Shown here: in pieces, positions 9,338 to 18,801 of the stretch | Position numbering within the stretch: the first letter of the stretch is position 1 | Layout: every line of letters begins with the position of its first letter | Made by a program: the position numbers and the translations under genes | The notes under the pieces: generated by a model | Seen by the model: only the letters and a program-made list of their open reading frames with translations | What the model was told of the DNA's origin: nothing | The model's database searches: none | Source of the DNA: Alternaria dauci | Lineage: Eukaryota; Ascomycota; Dothideomycetes; Pleosporales; Pleosporaceae | Reading direction: 5' to 3' | DNA length: 64,000 bases | NCBI RefSeq assembly: GCF_042100115.1 | Contig: NC_091273.1 | Location: forward strand, 1-64,000

Positions 9338-12300
9338 ATGGACGATAACACGCAGTCACCCGCCCATCCACCGGCAGGCGACCCCAGCTCCCTTAGCTAC
9401 TCGGGGAACCAAACAGAGATCTTCCGCGGCTTCGGCATCGACGACGCCACCAGACAAAAGGAGATAGCCAGGACGATTGACAAGATTCTTGTGGACAACT
9501 ACCCCGATGCACGCAATCGAGGTGCAGCAAAGCTCAGCGACACTGCCAATGAAGACCTGAACAAGAACCTACACGCCCTGGTCTGGAAGTCCGTACCCGA
9601 CTTCCGCAACGAACCCAAGGCGTGGAGGACAATGGCGATTAGCAAGTTGATCACACATTCTCTCAATCGCCTGAGGAAGCGTAAAGCGGAAGGCGACCAT
9701 GCTAAAGCCCCAACCCCCAACCCCTTGACGGCAACCTCTACACTCCAAAAGCGCGAGTTATCGCCAGAATCAACGCACAACTCCAAAGACCACCCACCTA
9801 AGCGCTCTCGATCCAGAACCGTTCCTACAGGATTCACGCCTACTCCGAACAACGACAAGCCTGCTAATCCTCCCATGCCAACCGCTTCAAATCTCGACAC
9901 ACAGGTACATATATGCGCCGTAAAGGATGGAGAGATCAGCGAAGTAGTCAGCATGGTCGAATTCAGTGACATATGTTGGGAGGGCATCCCCAACTGGGAA
10001 AAACTACGCGACGAAGCTGAGCAATGCTACGAAACTGCGCAAGGCCTAGGACTCGATGGATTCGACTTCAAGGGCCGCTTGTTTATCGCTCCAAGAGCAA
10101 ATCAGCATATCGGAATTGGAAGCCAAGGTGGATTCAACTTTGCTATGCGAGAAATCCCAGCTGGCACAGCCGTAGTGTTTGTCACGACGGTTAGATTGAA
10201 CGTAACCGACACGCAAGTTGCCTCCTCCAAAGTCGTCCCGCCAGCAGAGGTGCAAGATGGTCAGCAACAAGATGCCACCCACATGCAAGTTGCCTCCTCC
10301 GAGCCCGCCCCGCCAGCAGAGGTGCAAGGTGACCAGCAACAAGATGCCACCCACATGCAAGTTGCCTCCTCCGAGCCCGCCCCGCCAGCAGAGGTGCAAG
10401 ATGGTCAGCAACAAGATGCCACCCACATGCAAGTTGCCTCCTCCGAGCCCGCCCCGCCAGCAGAGGTGCAAGGTGACCAGCAACAAGATGCCACCCACAT
10501 GCAAGTTGCCTCCTCCGAGCCCGCCCCGCCAGCAGAGGTGCAAGATGGTCAGCAACAAGATGCCACCCACATGCAAGTTGCCTCCTCCGAGCCCGCCCCG
10601 CCAGCAGAGGTGCAAGGTGACCAGCAACAAGATGCCACCCACATGCAAGTTGCCTCCTCCGAGCCCGCCCCGCCAGCAGAGGTGCAAGATGGTCAGCAAC
10701 AAGATGCCACCCACATGCAAGTTGCCTCCTCCGAGCCCGCCCCGCCAGCAGAGGTGCAAGGTGACCAGCAACAAGATGCCACCCACATGCAAGTTGCCTC
10801 CTCCGAAGCCGTCCCACCGGAAAGTAAGGAGCTTACACCCAAGACACTCAAGGAGATACTAGATTTGGCGGCCAACATACATCCATTATCCTGGTCGAGG
10901 GAAGAATCCACACCTAGCAACAGCGCACACAAGCAGCATCCTGTAGGTCCGTTCTCGTCATACATGTCCAGGAATAACAGCATCGCCTTCCCCCGCACAC
11001 TTCAACCCTCGTCGTTCACACCCGTGAATCTGCTACCGCTCGCCAGACCTGCCAAACCACCGTCCAGCGCACCTAAGTCCTTTCTCAAGTTTGTCGAGAC
11101 CTTCCCTTCTAATAGCTACCACGGTAGCGGACTAGACGACCCAATACATATCAGCGACGATAGTGGTAGCAGCGATTCTAGTGACAGCGAGTCTAGTAAC
11201 AACATGGACATTCTCGTAGACGATGAAGAGGTGCTAGAAGAATGCATGTTAGACGAAGGCGAACCGGAACAACCCCCATTGAACGAACAAGCTAAGACCC
11301 AGGCAAACGCGCATTTCTCGAGCACTATGAAGGTGAAGATGGATGGTATGTCTGCTTTTGCGCACGCGCAAAAGTCGAACATAGACTTGTGGGACTTAGC
11401 CGCGCAAACCTTCGGCCTTGCGCTCGACGACCTCAAAGGCGACCAGATCAACCTCGGAACTGGGGTCGGCTTAAACCCAGATTTCCACCCGCTACCCCAT
11501 CAGTTGGTCGGCGCCAAGGATGGCTTGGATGTCCTCGCCGGCGACCGAGGAGCACTTGTCATCGCCGACGACATGGGCATGGGCAAGACGATCACCGATG
11601 TCCTCATATGGTATCTCAATTTTGCTAGATCGTACCAGCGCCTCGGCATCAGCGCGACGCCAGACTTCCCCTACACTGCTCTCAAATCGAACGGAGACGA
11701 GATAGAGACGCCGAATCTGTTTGGATGCACCTACTTTGTTGCGAGTGCAGCAGGCCTTGAAACATTGGTACAAGCATGGCGTATGATCATGGGTGGCAGC
11801 GCCCACTTGGCTCAAGGATCAGAGTACAAGCCACCGAAGCTGATAGTCTTGCACGGTACGGGCGAAGAGATTGTACAGCGTTATGGCGGTGCGAAGAACA
11901 GCATCTACTCTAGCATGACACCAAAAGAGTGGGATGAAGTCAACCGTCGCCCTAACTGGTTGAAATCACGATTGGCCTATGGGGAGTACAACAAGGTGTG
12001 GAAGTTGAACAACCCGACTAAGGAATGGGCAAACAGCGTCCCTGAGACATCGGACTTCAGACCTCAAAAGACGAGCGTTAGGTTCTTGATAGTCTCAACT
12101 CGCGAGTCTTGGAAGACGAAGATCTTTGGCACGCTTGTCGATACCTCTGCGCCCCCTCAGTACAAGAGGCTAAAACAACAGTTAGAAAAGACCGACAAGA
12201 GGCATACTAAGAAGAGGGCGGCGTTGAGAGCACAGCTGAGCCTGTGCGCCAAGACGCATATGGACACTTCACGATTGCCTGCGCTTGATGGTCTCGGCCC

Positions 12301-13843
12301 TTGGCAGGCTCGTCGCATGCAAATATGGACAGACGACAAAGGTGTGAGGGTCGAGGTGTGGTTGGTCACATTCGTTGGTTGCGCTGCAATAATCATGGTC
12401 GACGAGCTGCATACCGCCCCGGGTACAAAAACTCAAACCTACACCCACATCATCGACCCCATTTTGGACTACAGGCCCAATGATCATCGTACTGGTATAG
12501 TAGGTCAGACGGGCACAGCTCTCACGAACGGGGTCGACCTGGTGTTAGGATTCGCCGACCACGTGATCCAGCGGTTAGTACAAAAGCAGTCCACCGATCC
12601 AGGCGCCAAAGCTTTAGCCAATTTGAAAGGGGTAGATTGTACTGCAGTGTGGAGAAAGCTCCTCAATAGCTACAAGAAGTATCACGACGGGATGCAGCGT
12701 TGTAAAACCGAGAAGGAAAAGAACAAAGTACAGTCCGCGCTCGACAAGCAACTCCAGTCCGGCGAGATCAAGGACATGCTGAACAATTTTCGGGACATGG
12801 TTCGGTGGTGTTTCATAATGCGCGACACCGACAGTCTGGATCCCTGGCGCAAACCCCTCAACGTTGTCACAGCAAAGCTTACTGTCAACTTCACGTATCT
12901 GCAGCACGATGCGTGTTACTTCGCTAACGTGGAACAAGAAGAGTCTCGCGTGCTAGCCGCGGTCAAACAGCATTACGAGAAGGAAGTGGAGGCCTGGGAA
13001 GACCAAGGGGGAGAGAGCAGCAAGAAGTCCAAGCCCACCATGCCCCCAGGCGCAGTCGCAGACTCCGAGGCCTACCGCATTGCGCGACATGTCAGCATCT
13101 TTCCTAACCTTATGGCCGCAATCAACAATTGGGATGCCGACCAGCTTATCGGAGATCGGATCCTCGACCCTCACCGCAGTCTCAGTAATAACAACGAAAA
13201 CCTCCGCACAGCTCTTGTGAACAGCGACACAATTCGACACTCATTCATCTGGGACATTGCATTGGAGGCTTGCAAGGGCTCAGCCAAGGTCGCATACATT
13301 CACAAGACGTTGGAAGAGCTACGCAACAAGAAGACGACCATTCCCCATCCCCGTCCTCGCGCACACCAAGGAGAAACCCTAGAGTACAGAGCCAAGTACG
13401 TCGTACTCGCGAGCTCGACATTGTCACGTGCTCTGATCTACGCTTACATCTGCCAAACGTTTGGAGAGAAACACGTTGTTCATGCCTACAACGCCGTGAC
13501 ACGGGACAAGGAAGTACCCAAGTGGAAGAAGGTCTGGGATGAGGGGGGCGGCAAGGTCGACGATGGCGTCTATATTCTCGTGGGTGCAACGGGCGCGATG
13601 TGTCAGTCAATATCGCTTACAGAGGGCAACATCTTGCATGGTCTTGAGCCTCAGAGTAACGCGCATATTGCTGAACAGGCTGCGAAACGCCAACATCGCA
13701 TTAATACGAGGTTCGCCGAAGTCTTCGTTGAATGGCTGACAACTACTGCCCCTCAAGGATGCCGAGACACCATTGACATGAGGATAGTCAAGAACCTCCA
13801 AGCTAAAGGCTATTTTCAGAGCACGATAAAGGCGCAAGACTGA
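9338..13843 (+). CDS. SNF2-like DEAD/H ATPase, subtelomeric
   Basis: 1501 residues from ATG 9338. An in-frame ATG at 9233 is a possible longer start; sequence further upstream looks like leader. Residues about 293-490 are eight 24-residue repeats built on HMQVASSEPAPPAEVQ. The ATPase core has Walker A DDMGMGKT (about 744-751), a DELH Walker B (1022-1025) in place of the usual DEAH/DEGH, QTGTALTN (about 1056) matching SNF2 motif III, and a C-terminal helicase lobe ending in QAAKRQHRINTR (about 1447), the place of the SNF2 QxxxRxxRxGQ motif VI. SNF2 proteins use ATP to move along DNA or remodel chromatin; the target here is unknown. The gene is intronless and divergent from the zinc-knuckle helicase. 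No accessory chromatin-reader domain is recognisable. Confidence 0.8.
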   Translation: MDDNTQSPAHPPAGDPSSLSYSGNQTEIFRGFGIDDATRQKEIARTIDKILVDNYPDARNRGAAKLSDTANEDLNKNLHALVWKSVPDFRNEPKAWRTMAISKLITHSLNRLRKRKAEGDHAKAPTPNPLTATSTLQKRELSPESTHNSKDHPPKRSRSRTVPTGFTPTPNNDKPANPPMPTASNLDTQVHICAVKDGEISEVVSMVEFSDICWEGIPNWEKLRDEAEQCYETAQGLGLDGFDFKGRLFIAPRANQHIGIGSQGGFNFAMREIPAGTAVVFVTTVRLNVTDTQVASSKVVPPAEVQDGQQQDATHMQVASSEPAPPAEVQGDQQQDATHMQVASSEPAPPAEVQDGQQQDATHMQVASSEPAPPAEVQGDQQQDATHMQVASSEPAPPAEVQDGQQQDATHMQVASSEPAPPAEVQGDQQQDATHMQVASSEPAPPAEVQDGQQQDATHMQVASSEPAPPAEVQGDQQQDATHMQVASSEAVPPESKELTPKTLKEILDLAANIHPLSWSREESTPSNSAHKQHPVGPFSSYMSRNNSIAFPRTLQPSSFTPVNLLPLARPAKPPSSAPKSFLKFVETFPSNSYHGSGLDDPIHISDDSGSSDSSDSESSNNMDILVDDEEVLEECMLDEGEPEQPPLNEQAKTQANAHFSSTMKVKMDGMSAFAHAQKSNIDLWDLAAQTFGLALDDLKGDQINLGTGVGLNPDFHPLPHQLVGAKDGLDVLAGDRGALVIADDMGMGKTITDVLIWYLNFARSYQRLGISATPDFPYTALKSNGDEIETPNLFGCTYFVASAAGLETLVQAWRMIMGGSAHLAQGSEYKPPKLIVLHGTGEEIVQRYGGAKNSIYSSMTPKEWDEVNRRPNWLKSRLAYGEYNKVWKLNNPTKEWANSVPETSDFRPQKTSVRFLIVSTRESWKTKIFGTLVDTSAPPQYKRLKQQLEKTDKRHTKKRAALRAQLSLCAKTHMDTSRLPALDGLGPWQARRMQIWTDDKGVRVEVWLVTFVGCAAIIMVDELHTAPGTKTQTYTHIIDPILDYRPNDHRTGIVGQTGTALTNGVDLVLGFADHVIQRLVQKQSTDPGAKALANLKGVDCTAVWRKLLNSYKKYHDGMQRCKTEKEKNKVQSALDKQLQSGEIKDMLNNFRDMVRWCFIMRDTDSLDPWRKPLNVVTAKLTVNFTYLQHDACYFANVEQEESRVLAAVKQHYEKEVEAWEDQGGESSKKSKPTMPPGAVADSEAYRIARHVSIFPNLMAAINNWDADQLIGDRILDPHRSLSNNNENLRTALVNSDTIRHSFIWDIALEACKGSAKVAYIHKTLEELRNKKTTIPHPRPRAHQGETLEYRAKYVVLASSTLSRALIYAYICQTFGEKHVVHAYNAVTRDKEVPKWKKVWDEGGGKVDDGVYILVGATGAMCQSISLTEGNILHGLEPQSNAHIAEQAAKRQHRINTRFAEVFVEWLTTTAPQGCRDTIDMRIVKNLQAKGYFQSTIKAQD
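10214..10806 (+). repeat. In-frame 72-bp repeats (144-bp dimers) in the SNF2-like gene
   Basis: Eight 72-bp units plus a partial one. Alternate units end in QDGQQQDAT or QGDQQQDAT, so the true period is a 144-bp dimer, implying expansion by copying dimers. The encoded linker is Gln-, Pro- and Glu-rich and probably disordered. All frames stay open on both strands, which produces several false open frames. Confidence 0.93.
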
Positions 13844-14160
13844 GATACTTTGAAGGAATGACTGCCCGGAAATCGCGGAGACATACTGTAACTTTCTCAA
13901 GTAGTCTGTAGTACAAAATCGATCCCATGACTCAATACCGATATAGGCGCACCAGACTAACATAGAGTAACGCTGTACGTATTGCCTACTGCTGCCACTG
14001 TAGGAAGCCTAGAAAGTTGCCTCTGTTAGCAATAGCAAGTTACTGCTGTACCTAGGTAACGTTGTGAGTGGAAGCGCTGCTGTCAGCCTGACTTGCGGGC
14101 GCGTGGTCTTCCGAGTCAGGCCGAATGCAACCTACCACACTAAATACTACTCCATGCTTC
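13844..14160. other. Intergenic 3' region
   Basis: About 320 bp between the SNF2-like stop codon and the 68-bp array. Nothing recognisable beyond ordinary sequence. Confidence 0.5.
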
Positions 14161-14432
14161 GCAACCGCTTCGCAATGTGCCCTCGCTAGCAACCAACCGT
14201 TGCGGCAACTTGCGTCCCAAGCCATATCGCAACCGCTTCGCAACGTGCCCTCGCTAGCAACCAACCGTTGCGGCAACTTGCGTCCCAAGCCATATCGCAA
14301 CCGCTTCGCAACGTGCCCTCGCTAGCAACCAACCGTTGCGGCAACTTGCGTCCCAAGCCATATCGCAACCGCTTCGCAACGTGCCCTCGCTAGCAACCAA
14401 CCGTTGCGGCAACTTGCTTCCCAAGCCATATC
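14161..14432. repeat. 68-bp tandem array (four units)
   Basis: Four near-perfect 68-bp units starting at 14161, 14229, 14297 and 14365, each with GCAACCGCTTCGCAACGTGC and GCGGCAACTTGCGTCCCAAG. A fifth, partial copy lies 1 kb away at 15401-15460. The core GCAACTTGC is shared with the 22-bp and 35-bp arrays of this window. Confidence 0.95.
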
Positions 14433-14482
14433 GTGATCTAATGACATAGTTTTGTACGACGGCTTACGCCGAAAAGTCAGAC

Positions 14483-14902
14483 ATGGATGCGATACAGGCT
14501 CTAGCTGCAGCCTATAGGGTATATAAGCTCTCGGCGGTACAGCCACCTACTGCACTGAAATACGAGCTAGACCAGGGACAGGACTTCAACAAGAATGCGA
14601 TTCGGAACACGGTGCTGTGCAACACCAAGGCGTTTGCAGATTCCAATGAAGCGAATCTACCAAAGCGAGAATCGGAGACTGAACAGCAGCATCACGACAG
14701 GATTGCACGCCGCATTTCAGGAGAATCAAACTAGGGCGATCGACTCGTTCGTGGAAGATCTGAGGAACCAGTGGCCAAGGCAGAGTCCCAGCGTGCCGTC
14801 CAGGACTGAGTATACTGCCTACCTCGACGTTTTCTCTACAGCGACAACCATTAGGAATCAGTTTGTTCATTGGTTCAACAACCGTCTGTTCATGCAGCAG
14901 AC
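14483..14902 (+). pseudogene. Broken gene fragment, unknown product
   Basis: An ATG at 14483 opens an 83-residue frame beginning MDAIQALAAAYRVYKLSAVQ and ending at 14734. Protein-like sequence then continues in another frame (AAFQENQTRAIDSFVEDL..FVHWFNNRLFMQQ) up to the left end of the element at 14903. A single frameshift near 14700-14720 would join them, so this looks like the 5' part of a gene with a frameshift, cut by a transposable element. I do not recognise the family. An unrecognised intron is an alternative to the frameshift. Confidence 0.4.
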
Positions 14903-15315
14903 TTGTCAACAATCAAGCCAGCTTGATCGCTATCAAGCTGGGGCATCAAGCTGGCGTATCAATCAAGCCAAGCTAGAGTAGAGGTATAAATCAATTAAGC
15001 CAAGCTACTATAAGCTAGCTTGATTGTTTGGCTTGATTGGCTTGATAGAATTAATACTCTATAAAGAAGGTTAAAGTAAGTAAGTAAGGTCACGTGGTGA
15101 TAAGATCACGTGGTGATAAGATTATATAAGGATACCCCTACACTATCCCCTTTTAAGCTTCTTGAAAGGGGGATTAATTTTGTTAAGCTAATCAAGCTAA
15201 ACAAGCCAAGCTTATTAATTTTAACCATCAAGCCAATCAAGCTAAGCTGAGGTAGAGGTACCCACTAATCAAGCTAAGCTGGGGCACCCAGCTTGATTGG
15301 CTTGATTGTTGACAA
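14903..15315. mobile_element. MITE-like element with TTGTCAACAATCAAGCC terminal inverted repeats
   Basis: 413 bp bounded by TTGTCAACAATCAAGCCA and its inverted partner GGCTTGATTGTTGACAA. The outer bases CAGAC/G may belong to the repeat. The interior is full of short inverted words (CAAGCTAAGCT, AGCTTGATTGG) and has no open frame, as expected for a non-autonomous DNA transposon. A second copy, right half only, is at 55519-55724. No target-site duplication is convincing. Confidence 0.7.
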
Positions 15316-15400
15316 CTCTGTCATGCAGTACCTTGGACAGTCCAGAGAGTTGCCCAAAAGGTGTTAGTAGGTGTATGAAGCCATACCGTGGTCTCTGCGT

Positions 15401-15460
15401 AACTTGCCCTCGCTGGCAACCAACCGTTGCGGCAACTTGCGTCCCAAGCCATATCGCAAC
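15401..15460. repeat. Detached partial copy of the 68-bp repeat
   Basis: Sixty bases matching most of one unit of the 14161-14432 array with one or two changes (GCTGGCAACC for GCTAGCAACC). It sits beyond the MITE-like element. Confidence 0.88.
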
Positions 15461-15905
15461 CTTGCAGCTGGAACATTCGGACGCTTTAACTACCTTAGGG
15501 CTGGCGCTCCAACCTTCTTCACGCTGCACCTCTAAAGGCAAATACTAGTGTTATATTATTTGGAACTGCGCTCTTAGATGTACGAGGCAGAGCGACCCTC
15601 CCTATCTAGGACTACCTCTTTGAGATCTTTCGTGTCTTCAACAACTAAACTTTAGTATTCAATATTATATAAGAATAGCACTCTAAAAAGAGAAATAACA
15701 TGTATTCTACACTCAAGGACGCGACCTCTTCTGGGATTAGGGACCGTACTCTACCTTGTTAGTCGGTGCGACTATATGCCGCACCTTGCCGGCACGCCCT
15801 GGCCCCCTGCTTTCCATGCCACGTCTTCTTTTCTCTGCTGTTATTCTTACTACTTTTCTACCCACACACTAATCGCTGGCTTAGAGCGTCAGCCTTGGTT
15901 CTAAA
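15461..15905. other. Intergenic region before the three-gene cassette
   Basis: About 445 bp, pyrimidine-rich just before the next ATG, which is typical of fungal promoters. Nothing else recognised. Confidence 0.4.
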
Positions 15906-17768
15906 ATGGATCAGTTACAGCTCGATAGTGACCATTGTCAGGATAAACACAGCGGAAGAGGCTTTCCTGCACAGTGGGACGCTACAGTCGCTAACAACTT
16001 AGCATACAGCCCACCTAACCCGTCCTACAGCAGATTTCTTGCGCGTCGTCTCGCAGAACCATGCCGTGTACCAGGCGATGTACGATACGCGGGATGGATC
16101 GTTCCAGAAGTAGGCGACGACGAAGCGTGCAAGCCGGTTTTCATAGCCCACTCGACACTAGATGCGATATGGCTGCTGAAAGAGACGCTGGGTGCCAGCA
16201 CACTTGACGCAGAAAATTGGGGGCGTCTCACAAGCGCTGCTATGGACTTTGCTAGTAGTAAGTCTCTAGAGCCTAGAAACTTAACTACAGCGCGGCTAAT
16301 GACGCCAACGGAAGGCATCGCGGAGGACCGCATGGCTATAGACTCAGACAAGGACGATAGCATACCGCCATCAGCACAGAGGGCTACAGGCGACCTTGTG
16401 CCGTACCGTAAACGTCCAGCCTCCTCATCGCCTATTCGCAGCGAGATCCGTGCCAACAGCTTAAACCGCCTAGCAATACAGGAGGACAGCGCGGACGAAT
16501 CGACGGCTAGGGCTAGCGAAGTCAACACTATGACAGTACACGCTGGCAAAGACACAGCTAGAGCGGAGGGGGGACACGAGCGCGGAACAAGCGACGAGGA
16601 CAGCGAAAACCAGAGTGCGACGACGCCTCTATCCGTAAAGAGGTCCGCAACAGTTACAAACAAGAATCGTCTTGCAGAGCTACGGCGTACAAGAAAGCTA
16701 GAAAGATCGCGTGTAATAAAGCTCGAGGCGATAGGCTTAAAGGAACCGCCTGAGAAGATGCCTGCGCAGGAACGTATGGCGTACGGCAGCATTGCGCCAG
16801 ACGATGAGCCGACGATCTCTTGGATCTTCAAGCAAAAAGTCGCGGAAGATGCTGATTTCTATACAGCCTCGCCAACACCCTACTATACTGCCTGCAGCAT
16901 GCTAGCAAAAGCGCGTGCTTTTGGAAATGCAACCTCGCAGTACAGCGCTGCGCAGTTCCTGCATAATTGGCGGAAACAGGGCACGCCGTTCTTGGTAAAA
17001 CCAGTAGATCGTTATGTTCTTACCCAGACGCAAATGTCGCAGTCAGTGGATAGTAGCGCAACACTTCATACTGATGCCGACAATGCATTCTGCTTTGCCT
17101 GGGACATGTGCACACGGTACGAGACGATGCTTGCAGCTGTAAACATTGGCACTCGCTGGGCTTTCGCTTTGCTAGGGAAGGCGTACGCTCGCAAGGTCGA
17201 CGAAATCCAGGTCGCTGATCGTCTAGCCAGTAACGACAGAACTCGCAACAGGTACGGGAAGGGCCAGGCACGAACAGAGGCTATCACATATTTGGTCCAT
17301 CTGGTTTGCCAATCACCATCTAAATCTGACCACGCAGCCTTTCGTTACCGCCTAAAGCGAGCGACACGATGGTTCGACATAGTTCAAGCTCTAGGCTGGG
17401 GATCGCTGCTGCTCATACCCCACGAAGAGGTCTCAAACCATTGGCTCGAGCGTGTGCTGCGGAAGAACCAGCGCGATGTTTTTCTTGAGCTAGTGAAGCG
17501 CGAACGGCCGGAAATTTGCACGGCAAGCAGGGCCCTCGAAGCCTGGCTAGGGCCGGATGGAATTACTGGTGCGCCGATTGCTGGAAAGGAGAGGCTTAGC
17601 ATTGAAGCGAATGCGCTAGCTACGGCGGTGGGGTTAACAGAGATTCCAGACAGCGAAGCCGAAGATGACACTGATTCTGACGCATCGGAAAGTATCCCGG
17701 CATCGCCGGCGCCATTGCGACAGATGTCGGTACTTGAATTATTCTGTCCTGTAAGCCCTATAGGTTGA
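15906..17768 (+). CDS. Hypothetical protein A of a three-gene cassette (620 aa)
   Basis: Open frame of 620 residues from the first ATG after a pyrimidine-rich leader. The N-terminal 120 residues look globular. Residues about 140-260 are a charged, Ser/Glu-rich linker with a basic stretch (RLAELRRTRKLERSRVIKLE). A globular part of about 300 residues follows (ISWIFKQKVAEDADFY..RYRLKRATRWFDIVQALGWG), and the C-terminus is acidic (DSEAEDDTDSDASES). I recognise no domain. Protein-like sequence continues after the stop codon in another frame to a stop at 17896. A 38-nt intron (about 17725-17762, GTCGGT..TATAG) would fit the phase, so the true C-terminus may be about 40 residues different. It is convergent with the next gene. 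Confidence 0.6.
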   Translation: MDQLQLDSDHCQDKHSGRGFPAQWDATVANNLAYSPPNPSYSRFLARRLAEPCRVPGDVRYAGWIVPEVGDDEACKPVFIAHSTLDAIWLLKETLGASTLDAENWGRLTSAAMDFASSKSLEPRNLTTARLMTPTEGIAEDRMAIDSDKDDSIPPSAQRATGDLVPYRKRPASSSPIRSEIRANSLNRLAIQEDSADESTARASEVNTMTVHAGKDTARAEGGHERGTSDEDSENQSATTPLSVKRSATVTNKNRLAELRRTRKLERSRVIKLEAIGLKEPPEKMPAQERMAYGSIAPDDEPTISWIFKQKVAEDADFYTASPTPYYTACSMLAKARAFGNATSQYSAAQFLHNWRKQGTPFLVKPVDRYVLTQTQMSQSVDSSATLHTDADNAFCFAWDMCTRYETMLAAVNIGTRWAFALLGKAYARKVDEIQVADRLASNDRTRNRYGKGQARTEAITYLVHLVCQSPSKSDHAAFRYRLKRATRWFDIVQALGWGSLLLIPHEEVSNHWLERVLRKNQRDVFLELVKRERPEICTASRALEAWLGPDGITGAPIAGKERLSIEANALATAVGLTEIPDSEAEDDTDSDASESIPASPAPLRQMSVLELFCPVSPIG

Positions 17769-17896
17769 ACAATAAACCGGGTTACCTGACGACCCTGAAC
17801 TATGCGCTGCGGAAAAAGAGTGATGGGCTCGAAGAGCACAATGCTGAGCTTCTAGCGACACTCTACGGAAGTAGTGAGGTAGACGAGAGTTGCTAG

Positions 17897-18801
17897 TCAT
17901 AGCGGTGCTTATTAGCAGGTGGGGTGTATGCGTCCGTGTTGCGGAAGCTTGCCAATTTAGTGTTAGGCTAGGTCTGTCGTCTAAGTCACCGGCTGTACCG
18001 TGGCTCTCGACGATTACAGCCTGCTAGGAAGCTGCTGTCGTATTGCGATACAGATAAGTCAACAACACCGCAGGCTACAAATCTACAAATAACTACAAAG
18101 AAGAGCGAAACACATAGCGGCTTCCTCTCTTTTCCTTAAAGGTTGCCGCGCAAGGTGCTATTACCTTTGCCTGCGGAGAATAGTAACAGGATGCCTCTAC
18201 ACTGTGCTACTTCAGCCACTAATGCAATGTAGACTTCGCAGGCTCTATTCTCTAGTGCCTGCGTCTTTTTACTATTACGTTAATTATGTAAATAGTAGAG
18301 AAGAGACACAGTTAAGATTAAGAAACGGATTACATGCGACAACGATAGTACGGTTAATATTGGGGTTGGTGTTTTTCTGAATTTACAGTTAATACGAAAT
18401 ATTTTAAAAAATCATAACACTACGTAACGTGTATTAATCTCTTCAAAAGCTGTATAGGATAGAAGATGTATATAGTATATACGTGTTTTATAGGAGAGAA
18501 GATGTAAAATTATAGTGGAAGCTATAATAGCTTACTCTACACTGGGGACTCCTGTATAATAGTATGACATCGGTCAACCCATGCATAATCAGAACTACCA
18601 AACACGCATTGAATAAAACCTTTAGCATCGCTCCGTAGTCGCATTAACTCTGTACGTCTCTTCTCAAGAACGGAATCATAGTTGATCGCTATGTCGCTGT
18701 TCCTTGGGGAGTCTCGACGCCCACTAGTAACCCGAATCCATTGCAGTTGTCGAAGGAAGCGGTTGTTGCAACCTTTGTGCTCTACCCCAGATAGTACTAT
18801 G
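17897..18801. other. Intergenic region between convergent genes
   Basis: About 900 bp, AT-rich in its centre (18250-18560). No gene, tRNA or repeat recognised. Confidence 0.45.

Noticed and set aside
10046..10862. Long repeat-encoded frames opposite and beside the SNF2-like linker
   Set aside because: Shadow frames of the 72-bp in-frame repeat.
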